A stretch of DNA of 64,000 nucleotides from Powellomyces hirtus. Taxonomy: Eukaryota > Chytridiomycota > Chytridiomycetes > Spizellomycetales > Powellomycetaceae. Positions 11,367 to 22,585 of the stretch are shown in pieces. The position numbers and the translations under genes were made by a program. Under the pieces are notes generated by a model, which was not told the DNA's origin, made no database searches, and saw only the letters and a program-made list of their open reading frames with translations. The DNA is taken from positions 124,001 to 188,000 of the forward strand of contig JAHLKG010000023.1 of NCBI GenBank assembly GCA_025526995.1, given 5' to 3'. Position 1 is the stretch's first letter; every line of letters begins with the position of its first letter.

Positions 11367-12763
11367 ATGCCCCACGAAAAACAGGACAAAAAGCTTCAAT
11401 CCGTCGTCCTCCCCTCCCGCGAGAAATCCGGCTCACACCAAGCGCCCAAAACGCAACGAGCAGCCGTCGCCACGGAGCACGGAAAAGGTGTTGAACTGCG
11501 TGACTCGGAACCCGTCAAGGAGCCTGGAGACGATGAGGTGCTAGTGCACGTTGTCCGCACCGGGGTGTGTCACACCGACCTGCACGCTTTGAGCGGCGAT
11601 TGGGAAGTCAAGAGCAAGATGCCGCTGATTGCAGGACATGAGGGCGCGGGATATGTAGTGAAGACGGGTAGTAATGTCAAGTGAGTGCTGAATGTGCTTT
11701 GTTGCGTATGTTCTGGAGCTGTGACTGAAGGGTGATGATGACATTGCGTGCAGGAATCTGAAGGCGGGTGATCGCGTGGGAATTAAATGGGTTCAAGACA
11801 CATGTGGTCAATGCGAGTTCTGCCTCTCGGGACGGGAGACTGTTTGTCCGAATCAGGAGCGAACGGGTTTCTCATGTGACGGAACTTTCCAGGAGTATGC
11901 AGGTTAGTTCGGACAGTTTACCGTAGTTACTGACTATGTGTTCCTAATGAGTGACTCGTTCTGCAAACAGTGGCCAAGGCTACGCACGTCGTCCCCATTC
12001 CGGAGGAAGTGGGCTATGATCAGGCTGCCTCCATGATGTGCGCTGGAGTGACTGTGTACAAGGTGAGCTATTGAGCTGCTAGTGCGTCATTCTCCTATGT
12101 CATAATTGAGTGAACGGATCTCTCTAGGGGTTGAAAGAAACAGAGGTGAAGCCTGGCCAGTGGGTCGTCATCTCGGGTGCTGGCGGTGGTCTGGGTCATT
12201 TGGCCGTGCAGTTTGCTAAAGCAATGGTAAGCTTTCTTCTGCTGGATTCCTGACGGGCCCACGTACAAGGATTGACTCCAAACGTCGTTTTGTTACAGGG
12301 CATGCGTGTCATCGGAATCGACTCTGGCACCAAGAAGGATTTCTGCTCCTCACTCGGCGTCGACATCTTCTACGACTTTAAAGAAACCAAAGACCTCATA
12401 CAAGAGATTATTTTTGCCACCACCGGCGGCGCCCATGGTGCTCTCCTTGCCGTCGCGATCCCAGAACCCTACCAACAAGCCCTCGGCTACCTGCGCAGCT
12501 GGGGCACGCTCGTCACTCTGGGGCTCCCCAAGAAGGGATCCAATATCCCCGTCGATATCTTTGACACGGTCATGCGGCGCCTCACCGTTCGGGGCTCAAT
12601 TGTAGGCACGCGAACGGATGCGATTGAGGCACTGGGCTTCGCGGCGCAAGGATCAGTGAAGGTGCATTTGACGCTTGAGCCGATGAGCAAGTTGAAGGAA
12701 GTGCTGGAGAAGATGGAGAAGGGGGAGGTTGAGGGGAGAATTGTGTTGGATACCAGCAAGTGA
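11367..12763 (+). CDS. Zinc-dependent alcohol dehydrogenase (fermentative type)
   Basis: NAD(H)-dependent interconversion of acetaldehyde and ethanol (family inference). Five exons: 11367-11680, 11754-11902, 11971-12062, 12128-12226, 12299-12763; 373 codons (372 aa). Catalytic-zinc segment GVCHTDLHA (about residue 65, with the Cys and the proton-relay His/Thr) and GHEGAG. Structural-zinc loop [15 protein letters not shown] near residue 121 with all four cysteines. Rossmann turn [17 protein letters not shown] near 200 and a C-terminal Adh1-like tail ending [10 protein letters not shown]. An N-terminal extension of about 25 residues precedes the usual start and is Lys/Ser-rich. It does not look like a clear mitochondrial presequence, so I infer a cytosolic enzyme. 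The ATG at 11367 is the first in the leader and opens a frame straight into the conserved N-terminus. Confidence 0.93.
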
Positions 12764-13751
12764 TCGGTCTTTCGAGGCGTGCGCTGCTTTGTTTTGAGTT
12801 GTCTTTTTTGTATACTGAGTCTGTTCGTGGATTTTGCGCACATCTCTGATGTTATACCACCTGTAAATTTGTTTGAATGGGAATGATTTCAATCATAGGA
12901 AGGTGTGTGGAGATACGTGGGCTTCTTTGCCTCAAAGGTCCCTGCCATTTGGTTGCCTGAGCTGGGACGCGAGATAACTTGCAATGCCGCGAGCGCGTAT
13001 TTCGTGTCTATGTGCCAGACAGATATCCATTTCTATTATAGTCGCGTATCAAATGTCGTACGATCAGCATCATTATAATTAGCTGGTTTGTTGGCGACTC
13101 AACTACCTGCGCAGGAGGGGAATTGCTGCGACAATTCCCAATTGTGTTAACTCCGAAACTCAATGTTTGACTCTTAAATTCTGATTTTGGCTTTCACGAG
13201 AATGGACAAAATGCAATGCCCCCTTGGTTTACCGGATTATTGCTTCATATCGTACGGTCGCATGCGCGTCATCAAAAGTCTTGGCAAGGGTCCAAATGCT
13301 GAACCTTTTGGCACAAATGTTCTTTGATCGCAATGAAATGTGGCTGAAACAGGCGGCACCCGTCAAACCTTCCTCAAAACTCCGTCTTTCTACTAGAAGC
13401 GCGCTCTCCGCTTGCTTACCTCATACAATCCGACGCGGTGGATGAAGGATGCTAGATCAAGCCTGTCTGCGCAGTCAGCGTGGCTTTCTAGAATAGAGTT
13501 AGCCATCTTTCCCTTTGACCGCAAAAGTGTCCCACCAACAGAGTGTGCTTTATGACCATTTCGTTGGGTCCATTTCGTACATTGCTCTCATATCCCCATA
13601 TCCCCTACATCTCCAAAGCAGTACCTCCAACTCCAGTACCTCCAACTCCCAATTGTCTAAGTGTAGGGACCACTGGTACTCAACTTGTCTGCACACGCCG
13701 TCTATTGGCACATTTCAACCGCTCGCCTCCACGAAAAGGCCCCGCCCCAGA
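12764..13751. other. ADH-SH3 intergenic region with a 15-bp tandem repeat
   Basis: No supported gene. A perfect direct repeat of a 15-mer (AGTACCTCCAACTCC, two copies, 13620-13649) lies about 100 bp upstream of the SH3-protein start. The frame of that gene stays open back to about 13515, but no signal-peptide-like start occurs there, so I leave the extension out. Confidence 0.4.
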
Positions 13752-15238
13752 ATGACGACATTGAAGATTGTGGCTAGCGCAGCCGCCGCGGCTTTGCTCC
13801 TTCTCCTCCCATCCACACAGGCAAAGTGCGTCGACGTTTCCGCCACAACAGTATGCGCGGAATACGCCAAAGCTTCCGGCCAAACCGTCAAGATTGAGAC
13901 TGGAGATCTACCTGGCGCGGGGAATGTGACCGATGACGTCGTCACGTTCGACAATTGGGTGACCTCGACAGTGGGTGCCATTCCGGTCAACCTCCAGTGC
14001 AGTGTTCTGACGGACATGGCGAAAGAGCAGGGTGTTTCGAGTTACAGATATGCCAACAGCTATGCATGTCAGTTGGCCTTCATGCCCGAGAAGATATGTT
14101 CGGAACCGAAACCGACCGTGCCGAAACTCTGCAAGTCAACGTGCACTTCGTTCATGGATAGTGTGATTAAAGGCGGTTTCAACACCGAAGGGATGTGTAC
14201 CAAGGACCCCGGGGCTGTTGCGGCGCAGGCAGAGTGGAAGCTCAGGGGAGATGCGACCTGCAACGCTCTTGATGAAGCCACCGGATGCCTCGCTGCCGTC
14301 CCCTCGGAGCTCAAGAACTGCGGCACCGGAATCTCTGCCGCAGCCAGAGCACAGGCTCAGGCTTTGTGCAGACAAGACCCCAACCTGCCCTGCTGCATCC
14401 GCGAACCGGCACTTCTCGAAGGTGGAACGGGTCTCGATGGACCCGCATACGACCGTCTGCCGCTCATCGCGGGTCTCATCGGTGGATTCTTTTTTGCAGT
14501 GATTGCGCTCGTTTTCTCGCTGATCCAGTACTTCCACCACAAGGATGGATCACCGACCAATGTCGAGCTTCCGCGCGTCAGATCGGTTCATGCTCAGCGG
14601 GCTGAGTCGGCCGCTCGCAACAGTCAGTTGTGGAATGATGCCGCACCGCATTCGAACGCTCGCGATCAACAAGGCTGGAATCCCAAGCAACAGCAACAGC
14701 AACAACAACAGCCATACTACCCGAACTCGCAACAACATTCAGACATCGATGTATCATCGTCAACTACTCCCAAAGCCCCGCCACAGGCGGCCGCCGGCCG
14801 CGCTTCCATCTCTACCCTCGCGGCGCACTCTGCCAAACCGCCACGACAAAGCTTTGGAGCAGGCGACCAACAACGTCGAACCGCCAATAACAATGGCATA
14901 TCCCGCATCCCATCCCGACACTCGATTCGCAGCGACTCGCACCAAGCTGCTCTGCGCGACTCTCAACTTGGCGGCACGAATGGTTTCCATCGAGCAGTCG
15001 TCAATGAGAGTTATAACAGTACGGAACATGATGAGATATCCCTTCAGACTGGCGACGTGGTACATGTGCAGCAAGTCTTTGATGATGGTGCGTGTTTTCT
15101 GTTCTCGATCAATACTGTTGATATTGCGTTAACCACATGAATCTCTGCTTGTTCTCTTCTGCAGGCTGGGGTTGGGGCGTGAACACATCAACTGGAAAGG
15201 AAGGCGCTTTCCCGGTCGTCTGCCTCAGCAATCTTTAA
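13752..15238 (+). CDS. Single-pass membrane protein with Cys-rich ectodomain and cytoplasmic SH3 domain
   Basis: Two exons, 13752-15087 and 15165-15238, 469 aa. Residues 1-24 form a clean signal peptide (hydrophobic Ala/Leu core ending STQA). The ectodomain up to about residue 235 has many paired cysteines. One membrane span (LIAGLIGGFFFAVIALVFSL) lies near 238-260. The cytoplasmic tail is Ser/Arg/Gln-rich with a nine-Gln run near 312. The last 55 residues are an SH3 domain: ESYNSTEHDEISLQTGDVV, then the WGWG ligand-binding motif and GAFPVVCL. The only intron splits the SH3 domain just before its Trp pair. The layout (signal, ectodomain, one span, SH3 at the end) is that of a cell-surface sensor feeding SH3-binding partners. 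It resembles Sho1 in idea but not topology, since Sho1 has four spans. Ligand and partners are unknown. Confidence 0.85.
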
Positions 15239-16176
15239 ATCATGTGGAACATGATTCGGTGAGCAGGAGTCCGCTCGTATATTTTGTATTTATTTGTGCA
15301 CCGTCCCACTGCATGTAGTTTCCGTCATCAATATGTAACCAGTCATCTAGAATAGACAGTCGTCATCGTCCGAGTTTTACATTACGTATCTTTTGGGTAG
15401 AAAGGGCGTATTGGGCGACAGGCAGAACGAACAGGGCGAGTGGTCGCACTGCCAGCACCGTCACATCAATGGCACCACACAGCGGTAACATGCCGGTTTC
15501 CGGGACTTCCATTATGATCGCAATTACCTCAACGCCAGATAGGGCCGGGCAGATTGCAACATGATTCTGACTTTCGTTTTTCATGACAAGTTTTTTTTTC
15601 ATATTTGAAATGTTTGACCGCGGCACAACAACACAGAAACGAGACCCAGCAGTAAGCCGAAGCTCCCACCAGGTCCTAAATCCTGCCAGTTGTTTAAGGA
15701 TCTATTCTCACTCTTCGCACCGTGTAGAAAAAAGCACTATTTTCATGTTCTCATGGAAAGAGAGTGTGCTGGGTAATGGGCGTGGTATGTGTGTTTCGCC
15801 GGCCGACAGCATGCATGTTGCGAACCAAAGGCTGTCGTGCGTAGGAAAACCTCTGAAGGATTTTGGACGGCATGAGAGCTTTGATTGCGTGTGTGCGCTT
15901 CTGTTGTTCGACGTTTTGGGAGCTAGAGAAGCTGAGAAGTTGAGAAGTTTAGGCACGAGAGCCGCTTTTTATAGAAAAGAGGTGAGGGCCAAACCATGGT
16001 AACGTGTGTGGCTTGGCCCTGGCTTGCGCCACGATAGAATGACGGGTGGCTGTCTGGGTGGCTTGGTCGGAGTGGGATGAACGTGTTATCCGACGTGGCG
16101 AGACATCATTCAATGTCAAAAGCTTTTCAGAACACACATGGTTTATGCAAAAATGTATTTTATATGGGACTTGGTA
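15239..16176. other. Convergent 3' intergenic region
   Basis: Lies between two convergent genes. Short frames only; nothing recognisable. It presumably holds both 3' UTRs. Confidence 0.4.
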
Positions 16177-17205
16177 TTATGCGTGGCTCGAGACATGGCT
16201 CGCTATCCAGGCGCCGATGTCTCCGGGATTTCTGGTCTGCAGGTAAATCCTTCCCGGTCCGGTAAATTTGCAAACCATTCCTTCTCCACTGCCGAGTCCT
16301 CCAAAGAGACTCTTACCGGCCGCCTGCGTGGTCATCTTGACGGTGGTTTCCCAAACAACGAGATGACCATTGTCAACGATATACTCCTCACCCGAAGCCA
16401 GGTCGAGAGGATGGATGCTACCCAGAGAAGAGAGTACGACCAAGCCCTTGCCGCTGAGCCTTGTAACAGCAATGCCCTCACCGGAGAACATGGCGCCGGC
16501 GAGGGAGTTGGCTTTAGTAGACATCGTGATCCCCGCCGAAGTCAAGAGGATGTCGCCTGCGTCTCCTGCAATGTATTCTTTCCGGCCATCCAATTCGAGA
16601 ACCATAAGATCGGAGAACTGACGAAAGAACACATAGAGATCAGCATTGACTGATGAAGAGGTCTGTTTGCTGCACATAGACGGAAGAAGGACATGCAGAT
16701 CCCTTACCATAGGAGGTGCGAGGAGCACGGTACCGGCGGAATTCTCCGCAGACAAACTCAACTGCGCAACGCTGCCAGACTTGAACATGTTGCTCATCTT
16801 GAGTTTCCCTTCGAGCTTTATATGAGTAGAATGGGCCACCATGGATCCGGTCTTTGCCTTGACGGTCACCCCCGCGTTCAGCGTGAGCTTTACGATGGAG
16901 TTCACGTCGCGATACATAACCTCGTATTTAATTCCTTCAATGTTGCCGATGCTGGGCCCGACCTGAGATGGTCCGAAAGGGGTATGATAGTGCAGCGATT
17001 GGGCTGGATATGTGGGTGGCGCAGGAACTCCAGGCGGTGCAGGGAGACCTGGGGCTGGCGGAGGATAACCGAGATAGCCTTGACCGGCAGCGGGATAGCC
17101 GTACATGGGCTGCTGGTGCGGGTGCTGTGTATATTGCAGGTGTTGTTGCTGCGGCGCAAGCTGCTGGTGCTGCTGGTGCTGCTCTTGCTGAGGATGCTGA
17201 AGCAT
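16177..17205 (-). CDS. AIM24: Aim24-family protein
   Basis: Two exons on the minus strand, 17205-16708 and 16617-16177, 312 aa. The 90-nt intron (GTAAGG...GTCAG) is a multiple of three and open, so an unspliced reading inserts about 30 residues into the conserved core (between LLAPPM and FSDLMVLELDG). Splicing restores the family spacing. N-terminus: Gln/His-rich (about residues 1-30) then Pro-rich. The core, from about residue 95, has the Aim24/TIGR00266 beta-roll landmarks VTVKAKTGSMVAHS, FSGEGIAVTRLSGKG and the C-terminal VCKFTGPGRIYLQTRNP. In yeast, Aim24 is a mitochondrial inner-membrane protein that stabilises MICOS. Here no presequence is evident, and the low-complexity N-terminus resembles cytosolic members, so location is open. 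Start chosen at MLQHPQQEQ; an in-frame ATG lies further upstream near 17340. Confidence 0.85.
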   Translation of the reverse strand: MLQHPQQEQHQQHQQLAPQQQHLQYTQHPHQQPMYGYPAAGQGYLGYPPPAPGLPAPPGVPAPPTYPAQSLHYHTPFGPSQVGPSIGNIEGIKYEVMYRDVNSIVKLTLNAGVTVKAKTGSMVAHSTHIKLEGKLKMSNMFKSGSVAQLSLSAENSAGTVLLAPPMVRDLHVLLPSMCSKQTSSSVNADLYVFFRQFSDLMVLELDGRKEYIAGDAGDILLTSAGITMSTKANSLAGAMFSGEGIAVTRLSGKGLVVLSSLGSIHPLDLASGEEYIVDNGHLVVWETTVKMTTQAAGKSLFGGLGSGEGMVCKFTGPGRIYLQTRNPGDIGAWIASHVSSHA

Positions 17206-18015
17206 GTTGAGGTAAAAGTGGGAGATAAATCTTTGAGGAGGATCTGCAATTGATGAAGAGCCTCTTATAATAGGGAGTCGCACATCTTTAGCTAATAGAC
17301 AGAGCTTGCACGTTCCCAATATGTATGAGGCTGTGCGCAACCCGCAGTATCAGAAATGGGGCCATTTGCGGGTGGCTCGCTCCGATGGGACAAGCAAAGT
17401 CACTAAGGCGAATGATGCCAAGTCGACGGTGGTTCGGTGTGTGTTGGTTAAGCGCGACGCGTGGGCTCCCCACTGGCATGCCATTTGGGCAGGCTGACCT
17501 CCGAAGTTCGGAAGGCCGCGTGGGATTGAGACGTTTTGGGACGGACACGCCGAAGAGTTGTATGAATTTGACCAACCGTGGGGGCATACAAGCTCAATTG
17601 AGATCATCACTTTGAGCAAGCCACAACGGTTTTTCACACACCACGAGGAAATCTTACGATCATGTACTTTCAAAGTTATTTGAGATCTTCTTGAGAAAGC
17701 ACGCAGTCTGAGGTCGGAATCCCCGTCGTACGCCGGATAGGGTACTTGCATGAAATGACCGAGAGCGGAATCATTCGACGGTCGTTAGAGCTCCAGCCTT
17801 GGTCCAGCACACAAGCGCGGATGGCTCTGGCATGACTGTCAAGGTCCATCTGGCACATCTTCCTATGATAGAATAGAGCATGATTTTATGCTTGAGAATC
17901 CTCTCCGTTTCGAGCAAGCTGACGCGTGCCGCGTGCCAAGAAGGCGCAGCAGGTCATTGAAGTCCTCTTCCACATTGTGGCCGCCACAAGTCAATACTGG
18001 CAGAATATAATAGCA
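17206..18015. other. Divergent promoter region, AIM24 / ITFG1-like
   Basis: About 800 bp between two divergently transcribed genes. Overlapping short frames on both strands show no recognisable motif. Confidence 0.4.
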
Positions 18016-20931
18016 ATGAAGTTCTTGTCACTATGGGGTTGGCAAGTACTGCTATGTCTCACACAAACAGTCTACGGAAAGGCACCAAAGTTTTCCACGC
18101 CCGGTCTTTTCGAAGTGGACGTAGGCCTCGGTGACGTTGACGGAATCGTTGCTGCATTCGGCGACTTCAATGGGGATAAGTTGTACGTTTTGATTCACGT
18201 ATCGAAGGTCGATGTGCAGCTCTTTCTCACTGCCACTGCAGCACCGACATATTCGTCCTCAACACGGCCCAGACGTCAGTTTCAGTGCATGCTTGGAATC
18301 ACGGTACGGACTTCGCTTGTCTGCCGCGCCCATTGCCCGAAACTAAGATCCTGTAGAATAAATGTTTGGCCATCTCTCGTGCAGGAAGTTTCCGGTTTCA
18401 AAAACTACCTGAAACAGAAATCGCATTTGATCCAACGAGCTCGAGTCCGGTCTTCATATCGAACATTGTACCCGGCGATTACAACTATGACGGGAAGCTG
18501 GATCTCCTGTTGATGGGGCAGAAGAGTGGGCCGAAAGGCGAGATTTCCATGCGGATATTTTATGGAAATGGCAGGGACTCTCTGAGTACGTTTCAACGAT
18601 GAGATTCGATTGGGATGATTCAATGGCCGTGGACATCGACCTGATGCCGATCGATTGTGTAGATGGGACGCATTTCCATGAGCTGGAAGCTGCAACTTCG
18701 GTACAGCCTTTCGTGGTGGATTACAGTGGAACAATGAAGCCGGAGCTCCTTGGCTATCCGACAGGAGAAGATGGAACACTGTCGCTATGGTCTCCAACTT
18801 CCAGTGCTCAAGCGTATGTAACTTTCGCGTGGGACGTCCATCAGAGTTGTGCTGATTCACAGTGCAGATCGGAGGTCACCATGTCTCAAAACACAACCGC
18901 TGTGTGTACCCTGGCGCATCCGCATTCCAATGCATTTCTGGATCTCGACGGCGATTGTTTTGCGGGTGAGAGCTGGAACCGTCAGATTTATTGCAGTGAT
19001 AGGACTAACGTTTGCTCAAGACATATTTTTGTCCTGTCAACCAAAGAGCACTGGCCATGCCACATTCCAAATATGGCTCAATACACCCACTGAGGGCTTC
19101 AAATATTCGAAAGAACATGCTCTGCCGCTAGGGGCCGGACAGGTCACATTTGCTGATATCGGTATGTTCATAATGCTGCAATCTGATCGAACGAATGAAG
19201 CCTTATATTCTCCAACTTGACGCAGACGGCGACGGTGCGATGGACCTGATCTTTCCAACCTGTGACGATAAGGACTGTCACATTCACGTCATATATAACC
19301 AGCAGATTCCTCTGTGCTCCGGCGATGAAACGAAGAATTGCCGAAATCCGCATGAGCTGTGCACCGCCGACAATGCGTACAGCTTCGACTTCGATGACAA
19401 AAGTGCAGTAAGTTTGCACTACAGATGCTGTATTTCCGGACTTGTCTCAATTCCCGGGTTGCCCAGGGCCATGTAGATCTTTTGCTATCGTCCATCACAC
19501 AAACGAAAGAGCGACTCGTGATGGTAGAAAAGGTGCTTAAAGGCGAGCCGCCAGTTCCTATCCGTATTGGAGACTTCAACAACGATGGATACCCGGACCT
19601 TCTTGTCACAACAACCTCCGGCGTTCGATTATTGCGGTCAATACCCTGTACCACAAGCCTATGCTCCAAAGCGGCCACCGATGCGGACAAGCGTGCGTTC
19701 CAGATGGTGAAAGAAGGGGCGGATGTGTTGATCAAAACCGGAGAACAAAATGTGGTCGCGACTTTTCTGGATTTGGATGAGGATGTAGGATGGCGAAGAA
19801 GCTGATTTGCTGTGAGTTTCTATTTCTCACGCGGAATTTTGGTCGACAGGGTACGCTTGATGTTCTCGTTGGAGTCCGTGTCAATGGCGTTTTCCGCACG
19901 CGCGCCATCCTCAATAACTACTACAACGACGCATTTTTCCTCAAGGCGCTCGGTACGTAGCCGTTTCGACTACATATCCTTCCACTGCGTTGCGAACTCA
20001 TAGGAATTGTCTGGACTTACAGTATCAAACGGTGTGTGTCCCGCCTGGTGTCCCTCCGGAGACAAGTTTCCCTCTCCTAAGGTAGGGCACTTCATATTTT
20101 GCAAAGTTTTCTTACAGATCCTCAAAGAATCCATGTTTCTGTCCAAACAGCCGTATGGAGTGAACTATCCGGGCGCTAGTTTCAAATACACGGTCCTAAA
20201 CACAGAAGGACGGAGGCGTGCCACACAAGGTATGGTCAAGTTTCAAGATGCATACGGGTGGATCGGGAATACTAAAACGCTTGACAAAACAATCAGCTGC
20301 ACAGCTGTCCCAGTCCACATACTATTCTTTACAAACCCCGTATGCGTTGTTTGGTTTGGGTCGAACGAACAATTACATTGAGGATTTGTTTGTGGGCGTT
20401 ACTCGGCGGAAAGCCAACGTAAACTCTCAGATTTGCCGTGCTCACTCCCCCAATCGAAACTAACAATGCGACCTGCTCGATTTGATAGCCGTCCAATGTT
20501 GCGGTCTTTCAAGGCGTCATACCCAACTCCCAGCTGATCGTCATTCCATATGAGCAGGACGCGAACGCCGATCCCACAAAGTATGCAGCATGCTTTTGCT
20601 CGAATCACGCGTGATGGAATACCTCTGACCTCAAACGTTTCTGGCAGTTGGATCCTCGAACTCTACGTCAACCCATCATCAGCGTCTCGATCAGTTATGC
20701 TGGTCCTATTCACCTCGCTAGTCATCCTTTCATCTGTGGTCGCCGGATTGCATTGGACAGAAAAGGTAAGGATAAAGAACACATTGCTTCCAAGCCACTT
20801 CTGGAGTTAGAGATCTAAAACAATGTCATCGTGTTCTCACTGATGTTTTGTATTGCTATGTGTTCTCACAGAGAGAAGACGAGCGCGAACGGCGGAAAGC
20901 CCTCCATGCCATCAACTTCGATGCTTTATAG
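18016..20931 (+). CDS. ITFG1: ITFG1/TIP-like FG-GAP repeat membrane glycoprotein
   Basis: Homologue of T-cell immunomodulatory protein (ITFG1, LINKIN), a type I membrane protein with an alpha-integrin-like FG-GAP propeller. Its role in fungi is unknown. Fifteen exons: 18016-18179, 18242-18303, 18385-18585, 18663-18813, 18868-18965, 19021-19161, 19226-19407, 19467-19784, 19850-19952, 20023-20081, 20151-20229, 20297-20418, 20489-20580, 20648-20765, 20872-20931; 649 aa in a continuous frame. A signal peptide is followed by calcium-binding FG-GAP loops: AAFGDFNGD, GDYNYDGKLDLL, DLDGDC, DGDGAMDLIFP and GDFNNDGYPDLL. Family signatures near the end are PYGVNYPGASFKYTV, AAQLSQSTYYSLQTPYALFG and IPNSQLIVIPY. 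One transmembrane span (about 605-625) precedes a short charged tail ending NFDAL. Two donors are weak (18180 and 20230), but phases agree throughout. Confidence 0.9.
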
Positions 20932-21206
20932 GCAATCTTACACAGGGAATGCGGGTTGTTGTGGCTGTCCGTCCACCATTCCTTTTACGAGCAACGCGTT
21001 TGAAGGCACAATACATAGTCTTGATTAGAAGAAAATAAATATGGCGACTGTCTGATAGCGTAGATGCTGCGCTTTGGTTCTACATAGCCATTAGAATTAC
21101 TCGCCCCAAACACACGACAGCGTTCTACCAGAGAAAGGCGTTTCGTGCATTGAAATGAAACGGGTTATTGTCTGGGGGCAAGGCAACGATACAGGGCAAT
21201 CCCGTT

Positions 21207-22298
21207 CTAGATAGCCTGAACCATCCTCGTATCAGACCCAGGCAGTTGCGGCGATTGACTGTTACTGTCTGTGATGCCCCCAAGACCGAGCATGTTTCTA
21301 AGTCCCTCGTTCTCCTTGACGAGGCCAGTCAAAAGCATGTCGAGATTAGTGTCATCGACGGCAACCGCGTCTCGCATAACGTTAAGGCATGTGCCGAGAT
21401 GCGTTTGAAGGGCCGTGTTTTCTCCGCGGAGTTGCAAGATTGTGGCCTAGTTTTGAAATCAGTTTGTTAAGTCGGTAAATTCCACAGAAGCTGGACTGAC
21501 TCACCCGCTCTTCCCTCAACGCGTGCTCTAGCTTTAACTGCAGATCATGTTTCTCCTTCTGTATCATTTGCTAGAACATAAACATGTTAGAATAACAAAC
21601 CAAACGAAAACAGACGGGTTTCCCCGACGATTTGCCATCATCTTACTGGCGGCAACAAGCAACAGAGTCTGACCTAACTCACCGCTTGGGTTCTGAATTT
21701 GCCCATGACAACCTCAAGGGTCGACTCGTACTGCTTGATAAGCTGGTTCAACAGCTGGTTCTCCTTCTGCAGCTCAACGTAGCGCGTGTCGTATTGCTCT
21801 CGACCAGGCGCTGATGTCCGTGGTTGCGACTGTTGTTGTTGCTGATGCTGCTGTGGTTGGGGGGAAGAAGATTGCAGAGGTTCGGACGATTCAAGGGACA
21901 CGGTGTCAACAGGAATGTCTGCGGAATGCATCGCCCAGTTTCAGTATCATTTTACATCGAGGGTGCAGCGTGCAGTGCGAATAGTTCATGCAACACCTTA
22001 CCCCCACTAGGTGATAGAGCCGCTGATGGGCCTGGTGCGCCTTCTGGACCCGCTGTTGTTTTGGGATTTCGTGACTGGCTCTATGTGTTAACAGCGAGAC
22101 ACATCAGCACAAGAGGAATCATACACTCAGATGCGAGCAACAGCTGCTCTCAGCTGTCATGAGTGTGGGGGATGTGTGGACGAACACCTTTAAAGACTCG
22201 ACAATGTCAGTCAGCTGAACAATCAGCGCTTGACTTTCTCTCCAGCGACTACATATCAATTCGAACTTGTCCTCCAGAGTGCGACTTGACTCTGCCAT
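21207..22298 (-). CDS. FGFR1OP2: SIKE/F​GFR1OP2-like coiled-coil protein (STRIPAK component)
   Basis: Five exons on the minus strand: 22298-22188, 22080-22002, 21918-21683, 21570-21505, 21446-21207; 243 aa in frame. Predicted coiled coil almost throughout. Landmarks shared with animal SIKE1/FGFR1OP2 are VELQKENQLLNQLIKQYEST, VVMGKFRTQ, LNVMRDAVAVDD and LVKENEGLRNMLGL near the C-terminus. The middle (about residues 60-95) is Gln/Ser/Pro-rich and not conserved. In animals and filamentous fungi these proteins belong to the striatin-PP2A (STRIPAK) complex controlling cell fusion, polarity and Hippo-type signalling; the same is inferred here. The start at 22298 is uncertain because the frame is open to about 22379 and an earlier ATG could be used. 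Divergent from NDE1 with under 300 bp between starts. Confidence 0.8.
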
Positions 22299-22585
22299 TG
22301 CTTCAAAACCCTTGCACGATGCGTTGCAATTTCTCAGACGCGAGCAGCGAAAACAACGGGCGAAATCCAAAGTAGACAAAGCGTGTTTGCTTGCACAGCC
22401 ACCATGCTACATATCGGCGTCATGTTGTTTCGTGAGGTCATCATCGGTCGTGTGAAGGTCAAGGTTATTTGTACTGGCGGTCTTCCATCCCGACCTTCCA
22501 TTTCTGTTCCCGGAGCCGCTGCGGTTTTTTTCCTTTCACGCCAGGGGACTGTTTAGCATCCACTGAACTTCCATCGTTGCAAACT

